Positions 1-7,056 of a stretch of 64,000 nucleotides of DNA are shown piece after piece. Source of the stretch: Murimonas intestini (GTDB taxonomy: Bacteria; Bacillota; Clostridia; Lachnospirales; Lachnospiraceae); assembly GCA_003148945.1 (NCBI GenBank), contig QGGY01000007.1, positions 62,001 through 126,000 of the forward strand. The letters run 5' to 3'. A program made the position numbers and the translations under genes. Position 1 is the stretch's first letter, and each line of letters starts with the position of its first letter. The notes under the pieces were generated by a model, which saw only the letters and a program-made list of their open reading frames with translations, had not been told where the DNA came from and did not search any database.

Positions 1-313
1 AGTAGAGGATATCCTTTTTCGTATCCGGCATCTTGTCCGTAGTCCTCTTTAATGCCTCCTCAAATGACGCTGCAGCCATATCATACTGCCCCAGCCCCAT
101 ATAAGCCATGCCGGCCCCGCGGTAGGCCATGAGCTTCTCATCCTCATCATCTTCTGAGAGGGCAGCCTGGAAATTCTCCAGCGCTTTGTCATAATACTGG
201 TTTTCTATCTCTGACATTCCTGTTTCCACTCTGGTGGGCCCTTCATCCTTCTTCTGACAGCCGCCAAGGGCAAGACAGAGGGCAAGGAATAAAATAATGC
301 TTTTTTTCTTCAT
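1..313 (-). CDS. TPR-like lipoprotein, partial (C-terminus outside window)
   Basis: The frame is open from the start codon to the window edge, so only about the first 104 residues are seen. They begin MKKKSIILFLALCLALGGCQ, a short basic start, a hydrophobic stretch and an LGGC lipobox, so the product is predicted to be a lipoprotein on the outer face of the membrane. The mature part reads ENQYYDKALENFQAAL and YMGLGQYDMAAASFEEALK, two helical repeats with the spacing of tetratricopeptide repeats, a protein-binding fold. Two ATGs are adjacent; the second (313) is six bases from GGAGG and is preferred over 316. It lies about 100 bases downstream of the glutamine synthetase gene on the same strand. 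Its partner and exact role cannot be told. Confidence 0.7.
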   Translation of the reverse strand, partial: MKKKSIILFLALCLALGGCQKKDEGPTRVETGMSEIENQYYDKALENFQAALSEDDEDEKLMAYRGAGMAYMGLGQYDMAAASFEEALKRTTDKMPDTKKDILY

Positions 314-417
314 CATATACCTCCATAGATCAAAATCGCCTGAAATACCCCTGCTGCGGGCATTCCAGGCATAGTATAACAGATTATGGGAGCAAAATAC
401 AGCTTTTTCAAATAGAA

Positions 418-1848
418 TTATAAATCATAGTATTGCAAAAACTCGGCCGGATGAGGGATTTCCGCTATCCGCCGGGCCTCTTCCCTCTTCCTGCTGATCC
501 AGATATGGATCAGCCTCTCCGGGAATACCTGGCCTTTCAGAAGATACTCATGGTCTTCCTCTAATGCATCCAGGGCCTCATCAAGAGTCTTGGGCAGTGA
601 TCTTATCTGCTGCCTCTGCTCTTTTGGCAGGTCATAGAGATTAAAATCATACGGCCCCCACCCGTTTGCCTGAGGATCTGTATCATTCTCGATCCCGTCA
701 AGTCCTGCCATCAGGATAGCCGCATAAGCATAATATGGATTTGCAGTTGCATCCGGGCAGCGCAGCTCGAATCTCTTTGCCTCAGGCGCCTTCGCATATG
801 CCGGTATCCTGATCACCGCACTTCTGTTGGAGGTAGCATATCCGATAGTCACAGGAGCCTCGAATCCCGGTACAAGACGTTTAAAGGAATTTGTCGAGGG
901 GTTTGTGAATGCACACAGGGATGCTGCATGCTTCAGCAGACCTCCGATAAAATACAGCGCTGTGCGGCTCAGGCCTGAATAACCGTTTTCATCATAAAAA
1001 ACAGGCTTTCCGTCCTTTTTCAGCAGCATATGTACATGCATCCCATTACCGGCCTCCTTATAGACCGGCTTGGGCATAAAGGTGGCAGTCTTTCCTGCCC
1101 GGGCAGCCATATTCTTCACTACATACTTGGTGATCATGGTCTTATCCGCCATATCAACCATTTCTCCCAGTTCCACCTCTATCTCCATCTGCCCTGCACC
1201 GCCTACCTCATGGTGGTGGTATTTTACCTTTACTCCCCACTCTTCCAGGGTCATGCACATCCTGCTGCGGAGATTATAATGAATATCCCCCGGGGCAGCG
1301 ATATGGTAGCCTCCCTTTGAGGGGATCTGGTACCCTGTATTATAGCCGTCATCCCGTCCGCTGTTCCACTGGGCCTGTCTTGTCTCAACAGAATAAAAGC
1401 CTGCTTTTGGCTCAACCTGGAATCTGACCTCATCGAGTATATGGAACTCAAATTCCGGCCCTATCACCATCTCGTCCGCTATCCCTGTCTGCCTCATATA
1501 TTCTGCGGCCCGCAGGCTCACATTCCTGGGGTACTGGTCAAATGGCCTGTTTTCCTTCTCCCCGATCATGCACACATCCCCTGTCATAGACAAGGTTGGG
1601 ATCTCCACAAAGGGATCTATGAATGCAGTAGCCGGGTCCGGTATAAACACCATGTCGCTCTTCTCAACAGGCGCATACCCATAATTGGACCCGTCAAATC
1701 CAATCCCATACGTGAATATCTCCTCACTGAACCTGGCGGCCGGTATAGTAATATGACGCCATCTACCGTCCAGGTCGGTCATCTTAAAATCAATCATCTC
1801 AATTCCCTTGTCTCTGCACATCTGTAAAATTTCCCCGCTCTTGCCCAT
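418..1848 (-). CDS. glnA: Glutamine synthetase, class I
   Basis: Catalyses ATP-dependent formation of glutamine from glutamate and ammonia in the cytoplasm. Family landmarks are all present: the beta-grasp N-terminal domain with MTDLDGRWRHI and GFDGSN, the metal and glutamate ligands in GPEFEF and HHHEVGGAGQMEIEVE, NGMHVHM, NPSTNSFKRLVPGFEAP and NRSAVIRIP. NLYDLP near the C-terminus resembles the segment that carries the adenylylated tyrosine in GSI-beta enzymes, but no adenylyltransferase is visible here. The longest frame starts at 1866, yet GGAGG sits five bases before the internal ATG at 1848, so that start (476 residues) is chosen. The upstream dyad at 1942-1964 may regulate it. Class assignment is firm; whether it is the main biosynthetic enzyme is not known. 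Confidence 0.93.
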   Translation of the reverse strand: MGKSGEILQMCRDKGIEMIDFKMTDLDGRWRHITIPAARFSEEIFTYGIGFDGSNYGYAPVEKSDMVFIPDPATAFIDPFVEIPTLSMTGDVCMIGEKENRPFDQYPRNVSLRAAEYMRQTGIADEMVIGPEFEFHILDEVRFQVEPKAGFYSVETRQAQWNSGRDDGYNTGYQIPSKGGYHIAAPGDIHYNLRSRMCMTLEEWGVKVKYHHHEVGGAGQMEIEVELGEMVDMADKTMITKYVVKNMAARAGKTATFMPKPVYKEAGNGMHVHMLLKKDGKPVFYDENGYSGLSRTALYFIGGLLKHAASLCAFTNPSTNSFKRLVPGFEAPVTIGYATSNRSAVIRIPAYAKAPEAKRFELRCPDATANPYYAYAAILMAGLDGIENDTDPQANGWGPYDFNLYDLPKEQRQQIRSLPKTLDEALDALEEDHEYLLKGQVFPERLIHIWISRKREEARRIAEIPHPAEFLQYYDL

Positions 1849-1915
1849 ACTTTCCTCCGTATTCATATCCCATCCGCCCTGTCTGCCAGAATGCGGTGCG
1901 ATGCTTTGTTAATCC

Positions 1916-1964
1916 AGTATAGCATACTGGCGGGAATTTTCATAGTAACTACTAAGGTTACTAT
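1916..1964 (-). promoter_or_regulatory. Probable glnA promoter with upstream dyad
   Basis: On the minus strand a -10-like TATACT (1916-1921) precedes glnA. Just upstream is a perfect 8-bp inverted repeat, ATAGTAAC and GTTACTAT, with a seven-base spacer (1942-1964). It abuts the stop codon of the permease gene at 1965. There is no T-run, so an operator is likelier than a terminator. The dyad does not fit the GlnR/TnrA consensus. The -35 is poor. Confidence 0.4.
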
Positions 1965-3035
1965 TCACACGTCACAGTCCGAAAGGAAACAATTCCTTGC
2001 GCAGAAGAAATACAGCACAAATGAGATCATGCTAAGTCCTGCACATCTGGCAAACAGCAGAATGTCTGCGGCCTGCTCATAACTCTTTCCTGCCTGGAGC
2101 AGAAAGAGGAAGGCCTCTCTTTTTTCCTTAAACCACGCAGACCAGAAACCAAAGTCTGACCACTTTGTAGGGATAATGTCAGAAGGTATATGAAGTACTT
2201 TTGATATTGTAATAAACAAGACTGCCGCCACAATGATAAGCAGCAGTGCCCACACTGCCGGAAGCAGCCTTTTTCTCATTCTTATATTCATCAGCAGGCC
2301 TCTTACAAGCACAGCTGCAAGGCAGCCCGCCGTAACCACCGGCAGAATGATCACAAATATCTGAGCAATCTCAGCCAGAAGGGAGAGCTCCAGTATCCTG
2401 CCGCTCAGGCTGTGCCGCACCATAAACTCTTTAAGGCTGTCTTTTGCCCCCAGTGTGAGCATCTCTGCGCTCTCTGCCGTATCTTTGCCGGACCCCGGCG
2501 CATCACCGTATGCAGCGCCCTTCTCCTGACCGCCATTAAAGCCTCTCACCGCCAGGACAGGGGCATCTGCCTTTAAGATTCCCCTGACTGTATATTCTCT
2601 GTCCCGGCAGACCACTGTTTTTCCGGCTGCGTCAGAGCTTCCAAAGAGGGCTTCCGCAGCCTTCTCCGACAGCAGGCATCCCGACATGTCATCCTCATCT
2701 AATACACTGCCTGTTCCAAATATGAGCTGCAGGCTGCCCTGGGCCTTTATGAGGTTCAAACCAGTGCTGCGGATGCCTTCCTGCCCGGCCGCCGTCACAT
2801 TGTGCTCTTCCTTCCACGCTGCAAAAAGTACAGTTTTATCCTGTTCCTGCTCTGTTTTTATGATCTCCCTTATTCTCTCTCCCGTAATTCCGTTATCCAG
2901 GATTGCCGTCACTGTATCTTTTGTATTTTTTCTCAGCTCTATGTAACTTCCTACCGCCATCCCATAGCAGAGAATCAGTACGATAAGCATGGCCATAGAA
3001 ATAACGAGATATATCTTACTTCGCTCCCGTATCAT
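1965..3035 (-). CDS. MacB/FtsX-like ABC transporter permease without a local ATPase
   Basis: A 356-residue membrane protein with the FtsX/MacB layout: one N-terminal membrane helix (about residues 8-28), a large extracytoplasmic domain (about 30-215), then three helices near 218-246, 259-280 and 333-350. The extracytoplasmic part contains GCLLSEKAAEALFG and GKTVVCRDREYTVRGILK, typical of the MacB periplasmic core domain. It overlaps the upstream HlyD-like adaptor gene by 20 bases, so the two are translationally coupled and probably act together. Such permeases need a MacB-type ATPase, and none is encoded in the window. The role (export, or mechanotransmission for a surface protein) is inferred from family only. 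Confidence 0.7.
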   Translation of the reverse strand: MIRERSKIYLVISMAMLIVLILCYGMAVGSYIELRKNTKDTVTAILDNGITGERIREIIKTEQEQDKTVLFAAWKEEHNVTAAGQEGIRSTGLNLIKAQGSLQLIFGTGSVLDEDDMSGCLLSEKAAEALFGSSDAAGKTVVCRDREYTVRGILKADAPVLAVRGFNGGQEKGAAYGDAPGSGKDTAESAEMLTLGAKDSLKEFMVRHSLSGRILELSLLAEIAQIFVIILPVVTAGCLAAVLVRGLLMNIRMRKRLLPAVWALLLIIVAAVLFITISKVLHIPSDIIPTKWSDFGFWSAWFKEKREAFLFLLQAGKSYEQAADILLFARCAGLSMISFVLYFFCARNCFLSDCDV

Positions 3036-5271
3036 TCAGCCTCACCCTGCTTCCTTCTGAGAGATTCTTGTCAGATCCTGTTATGATCTTCTGGTCACTG
3101 CTGATGCTTCCTTCCTCCAGCGCTGCATAAGACTCATTTTTATCCAGGATTTTAACTGCTACCTTTCTTACTGTCAGTTCAGTCCCCAGCACTGAATCAG
3201 TCTCCTGCAGGACATAGACAAATTTTTCTTTACTGTCCTCGTTGACAGCACTGATCGGCACACACAGAGGATATGCTTTAGAAATCTTCTCCACTTTGAA
3301 TTCCGCAGCCTCACCGATCTCCAGGGCATCCGCCGGAAGGTTTACAGTCACATCCAGCATATCTTCCGATGCTTCACTCATACTCACCGACTCAACTTTC
3401 AGACCCGTTATGGGCTGTTTTCCCGCTCCTGACGGCTTCAGTGTCACCTCGTCATTGCGGGCAATATATTTTTCCTGTCCCGCAGGTATCTGGGCCGTAA
3501 ATTTATTTCCTGCTGATGTATCCGCCATCAGCACTGCCATTCCATCTGGTGTCTTATCTCCTGTAGTCAGTGAAAGCTTTGTAATGATTCCGGCTATAGG
3601 CGCTTTTATCTGTCCGTTTTCTTTTTCCAGCCTCTCCAGCTTCGTGATCTCAAGCTCCAGAGCCTCCTGCTCCAGTGCGCTGATCTCTGCGCTGCTGTCA
3701 CTGCCGTCCGGTGCACCCGCGCTCTCCAGGGAATGTGCTGCAGACGTGACGCTCTGTTTCTTTGAGAGGACAGCGGCGTCATATGCCTGCTGGCTGGACT
3801 GGACAGCTTCTATGAGCTGCTGCTCTTCCTGCCCTGCATTTGCCGCTTCCTGTTCCAGCTTCTCTTTTTCGTAAGCCGAAAGCGCTGCCTCTGCATTTTC
3901 CAGTGCTGTCCGGGCATCTGACACCTTTTGCTCTGCCGCATCCAGATCTGCCTGGTATGAATTTCTGACATCCTGTTCCGCCTGGGCGGGATCTGCTGCC
4001 GTGGTCTGTGAACTGCCTACCATGCTCAATGATGGTTTCCACAGCTTTGCCTGCGCCGACGTATTGTCCGGCTCCAGTGACGGCTGTTCTCCTGTCTCAT
4101 ATGACTGTTCCCGGGGCAGCGCATCTGCTGCTCTCTGAGCTTCGGCCTGGCGCTGCTGTTCTTCCTCCGCTGCCCTCTGGGCCTCAGACTGGCGCCGCTG
4201 TTCTTCCTCTGCCGCCTTCTGGGATTCGGACTGGCGCCGCTGCTCTTCCTCCGCTGCCTTCTGGGCCTCAGACTGGCGCCGCTGTTCTTCCTCCGCCGCC
4301 TTCTGGGCCTCGGACTGGCGGCGCTGTTCTTCCTCCGCTGCCTTCTGGGATTCGGACTGGCGCCGCTGTTCTTCCTCCGCTGCCTTTTGGGATTCGGACT
4401 GGCGCTGCTGCTCTTCCTCCGCCGCTTTCTGGGATTCGGACTGGCGCTGCTGTTCTTCCTCCGCCGCCTTCTGGGATTCGGACTGGCGCTGCTGTTCTTC
4501 CTCCGCCGCCTTCTGGGATTCGGACTGGCGCTGCTGTTCCTCCAGCGCCGCCTTCTCTGATTCTTCTTTTTTCTTCTGCTCCTCCGCCTCACTCATGTTT
4601 GCATTATTCTGGGCCTCTACTGCCTGCTTTACTTCCTGTTCTATCTCTTCCCTCAGTGCCATAAGTTCATCCTGGGCTGACTTGAGGGCTGCCGTCTTCT
4701 CCGCCACTGCCGTCTCCAGCTGTTTTCTTACAGTATCATCCGCCCCTGTATCTTTCCCCTGGCTCTTTCTGTATTCCTCCAGCTTCTGCTTTGCCGTCTC
4801 CAGGTTCTGGGCCGCCGCGTTAATATCCTGATTTCCCCGCTCTTCTGCCAATCCCAGATCCTGGGCTGCCTGGTTCTGTGAAATAGCTTTCTTCTGGGCG
4901 TCAGCTGCATTTCTGCTCTGGGTATCCTTAGCCTGCAGCTGCATCTTCTTCAGCTCCTGTTTCTTTTTTAGCAGCTGTTCCCGAATGTCTTCCATATTCA
5001 GATCAAACAGCGCTGCATTGGCCTCCACCTGACTCCCCACACTCACATAGATCGTATCCACTTTTATATCCGGCAAAGTGCTCACCGCCTCTTCTCTGCT
5101 CTGGACTACTTTTCCGCTGCCCGAAACACTGTGGTCCAGGGATATATTCTTAGGTATCTCTGCCTGTACATTTGCGATCCCCGCACTGTCAGCAGCCCTT
5201 GACAATATGGTAAATAACAGCATACAGGCCAGAAATCCCGCCAATATACTGACTAATTTTTTTCTGCTCAT
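3016..5271 (-). CDS. HlyD/MacA-like membrane fusion (adaptor) protein with long repeat coiled coil
   Basis: A 751-residue adaptor. An N-terminal anchor helix (about residues 5-25) is followed by the first half of a biotinyl-lipoyl-like hairpin (VSVGSQVEANAALFDLN), a very long charged coiled coil (about 85-410 and 440-560), the second half (GQIKAPIAGIITKLSLTTGD) and a beta-barrel region to the end. Within the coil are ten 14-residue repeats of the type KAAEEEQQRQSESQ. AGGAGG stands seven bases before the ATG. The gene is 16 bases below a CUT1 permease gene and overlaps the MacB-like permease by 20 bases. Gram-positive adaptors of this type span the wall side of an ABC exporter. The substrate is unknown, and the long repeat is unusual. 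Confidence 0.75.
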   Translation of the reverse strand: MSRKKLVSILAGFLACMLLFTILSRAADSAGIANVQAEIPKNISLDHSVSGSGKVVQSREEAVSTLPDIKVDTIYVSVGSQVEANAALFDLNMEDIREQLLKKKQELKKMQLQAKDTQSRNAADAQKKAISQNQAAQDLGLAEERGNQDINAAAQNLETAKQKLEEYRKSQGKDTGADDTVRKQLETAVAEKTAALKSAQDELMALREEIEQEVKQAVEAQNNANMSEAEEQKKKEESEKAALEEQQRQSESQKAAEEEQQRQSESQKAAEEEQQRQSESQKAAEEEQQRQSESQKAAEEEQRRQSESQKAAEEEQRRQSEAQKAAEEEQRRQSEAQKAAEEEQRRQSESQKAAEEEQRRQSEAQRAAEEEQQRQAEAQRAADALPREQSYETGEQPSLEPDNTSAQAKLWKPSLSMVGSSQTTAADPAQAEQDVRNSYQADLDAAEQKVSDARTALENAEAALSAYEKEKLEQEAANAGQEEQQLIEAVQSSQQAYDAAVLSKKQSVTSAAHSLESAGAPDGSDSSAEISALEQEALELEITKLERLEKENGQIKAPIAGIITKLSLTTGDKTPDGMAVLMADTSAGNKFTAQIPAGQEKYIARNDEVTLKPSGAGKQPITGLKVESVSMSEASEDMLDVTVNLPADALEIGEAAEFKVEKISKAYPLCVPISAVNEDSKEKFVYVLQETDSVLGTELTVRKVAVKILDKNESYAALEEGSISSDQKIITGSDKNLSEGSRVRLNDTGAK
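4135..4554 (-). repeat. Ten in-frame 42-bp tandem repeats in adaptor gene
   Basis: Exactly ten contiguous units of 42 bases, each encoding a 14-residue block of the form KAAEEEQxRQSExQ. Units differ at few positions: Q/R at residue 8 of the block, S/A at residue 13, and synonymous changes. The first unit in the protein carries L for E at residue 4, and the last is RAAEEEQQRQAEAQ. There are no spacers. The period equals two heptads, so copy-number change lengthens the coiled coil in whole helical steps. Confidence 0.93.
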
Positions 5272-5287
5272 CTGTCATCCTCCTGTA

Positions 5288-6145
5288 TCATTCCTTTACT
5301 GCCGCCGCTACGATTCCCTGTTCCAGATAGTCCTGCCCTGCCAGAAATACCAGCATGGCCGGCAGAAGTACCACTACCGAAGTGGTAAATGCTATTCCGG
5401 CCTCATTCAGCCCGATATTGGGCAGAAAAAGTGATAAAGGCCAGAGCGATTTTGTTTTTAAAAAGGTAAGGGGCTGCTCAATCAGGTTCCAGTATTCCAA
5501 AAATCCCAGTACCATTGCTGAGATGATCCCTGCTGAGCCTAAGGGGATACCCAGATAAAAGAAAATCTGAAAATTCCCGGCCCCGTCGATCCTGGCCGAC
5601 TCAATGACTGCATCTGGCACGCTTTCAAAAAAACGGTACATGATAAAAACCGGAAATGTGGAAAATACCGCCGGAAGAATGATCCCCAGATGCGTATCGA
5701 TCAAATGGAGCTTATCCAGGACAAGATAATTAGAAAGCATCATCACCTGAAACGGCATCATCATTAGCAGGATATACACCATAAAAAGGGCCTTTTTGAA
5801 GGGAAACCTGAATTTTGCAAATCCCCAGGCTGCAGGCACGCCCACCAGAAGCTGACCGGCCAGGATAGCTCCTGTCAGCTTTATGGAATTCCAGAACATT
5901 ACAAAAAACTCCGGCGAGTCTATCAGCAGGTTTACATAGGCCTTTAACGTGGGATAGACAGGCAGCAGACGCCAGCTGACATAGCCGCCTGCTCCGCCCA
6001 ATGCAGGGCCCAGGCGGTCTGTCAGTTCCACCGCCCCCATCAGTGAACCAGTCAAAAGGAACAGCACCGGATAACACGCTGTAAATCCAAGAATTCCGAG
6101 AAAAGATATAATGATGAAATGGATTATTTTTTTGCTTTTTCTCAC
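5288..6145 (-). CDS. CUT1 sugar ABC transporter permease, MalG type
   Basis: A 285-residue inner-membrane permease with about six membrane helices. The cytoplasmic ATPase-docking loop is clear: ESARIDGAGNFQIFFYLGIP. Translation appears to start with GTG four bases after the stop of the preceding permease gene, with GGATGAGG upstream. It pairs with the MalF-type permease and the solute-binding lipoprotein upstream. No ATPase is encoded with them; CUT1 systems of Firmicutes often share one MsmK-type ATPase encoded elsewhere. The C-terminal GIVAAAVKE is typical of the family. The transported solute cannot be deduced. Confidence 0.88.
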   Translation of the reverse strand: MRKSKKIIHFIIISFLGILGFTACYPVLFLLTGSLMGAVELTDRLGPALGGAGGYVSWRLLPVYPTLKAYVNLLIDSPEFFVMFWNSIKLTGAILAGQLLVGVPAAWGFAKFRFPFKKALFMVYILLMMMPFQVMMLSNYLVLDKLHLIDTHLGIILPAVFSTFPVFIMYRFFESVPDAVIESARIDGAGNFQIFFYLGIPLGSAGIISAMVLGFLEYWNLIEQPLTFLKTKSLWPLSLFLPNIGLNEAGIAFTTSVVVLLPAMLVFLAGQDYLEQGIVAAAVKE

Positions 6146-6149
6146 ACCC

Positions 6150-7037
6150 TCATCCTTCCTTTTCCCATGCTTTTTTCAAAAGTAAGATCAGTACAAAAAT
6201 GACAAGCCCGTTTATCACAGATGCCGCGGCCATCTTATCCATGGACAGTTCCCTAAACCAGTTACTGAGCAGGTGCTGCAGCATATACATACTTTCATCG
6301 GGATAATCCCCGGCCACCAGATATGCTTCTCTGAATACCTTAAAGGAATTCAGCAATGACAGCACCGCTATTGTAAACATAGACGGCAGCAGATTTGGCA
6401 GTGTTATTTTCCAGAAACATTTCCACTCTCCAGCCCCGTCTACCCTCGCCGCCTCATAGATACTCTCAGATATCCCTGAGAGGCCTGCCATCCACAGCAC
6501 CACATCATAACCCAAATTTCTCCAGATATAGCTGAAGACCAGGACCCAGAAGGCTGTTCCTCCGTTCATCCAGTCGCTGCCCGCCATTCCCAGCCTCTGA
6601 AGCATTCCGTTTAATATTCCCTGGTTGTCAAACAGGACCCTCCAAAGCAGGACTACAGATGCAACGGGAATAGCCATAGGCACAAGGAACGCGCTTTTGA
6701 GCAGGCTTCCTGCCTTTCCCTGCCTCTGCAGGAAAATAGCCAGCAGCAGCGATAACATGATCAGAAGAGGGATACATACAGCTGTAAAACGTGCCGTATT
6801 AGATGCCGCCAGCCTGAAAGCGGGAGTGGCAAATACTGCTCTGTAATTTTCTAAACCTGACCATTTCCCGCTGATGGACTCTGTGAACGACCTCCTCACC
6901 ACATCTGCAAACGGGATCAGTACAAAGATTCCCGTCCCTATGAAACTGGGCAGGATAAATAATATCCCTGCCCACTCCTTTTTGCCGCCGTGTCCCTGTC
7001 TCTTTAAAACAGGAAAACAGCCTTTTATTTTCTTCAT
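6150..7037 (-). CDS. CUT1 sugar ABC transporter permease, MalF type
   Basis: A 295-residue permease with six predicted helices, starting after a basic MKKIKGCFPVLKRQGHGGKK segment. The ATPase-contact loop EAARVDGAGEWKCFWKITLP is present near residue 190. The open frame reaches 7106, inside the upstream solute-binding gene, but the segment before MKKIK shows no membrane protein character. The ATG at 7037, 20 bases after the upstream stop codon, is preferred although its ribosome binding site is weak. It forms the membrane channel with the MalG-type protein. Confidence 0.87.
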   Translation of the reverse strand: MKKIKGCFPVLKRQGHGGKKEWAGILFILPSFIGTGIFVLIPFADVVRRSFTESISGKWSGLENYRAVFATPAFRLAASNTARFTAVCIPLLIMLSLLLAIFLQRQGKAGSLLKSAFLVPMAIPVASVVLLWRVLFDNQGILNGMLQRLGMAGSDWMNGGTAFWVLVFSYIWRNLGYDVVLWMAGLSGISESIYEAARVDGAGEWKCFWKITLPNLLPSMFTIAVLSLLNSFKVFREAYLVAGDYPDESMYMLQHLLSNWFRELSMDKMAAASVINGLVIFVLILLLKKAWEKEG

Positions 7038-7056
7038 AGGCGTATCCGGCCGCTTC

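Noticed and set aside
1030-1827. Several plus-strand frames opposite glnA
   Set aside because: Antisense shadows of a conserved enzyme.
4135-4554. Regular repeats that might suggest a CRISPR array
   Set aside because: The units are contiguous without spacers and are in frame within a coiled-coil protein.
4008-4664. Long open frames on both other readings of the adaptor repeat, with proline-rich or arginine-rich repeats
   Set aside because: They are by-products of the 42-bp repeat, which keeps every frame open. They have no ribosome binding site or family resemblance.
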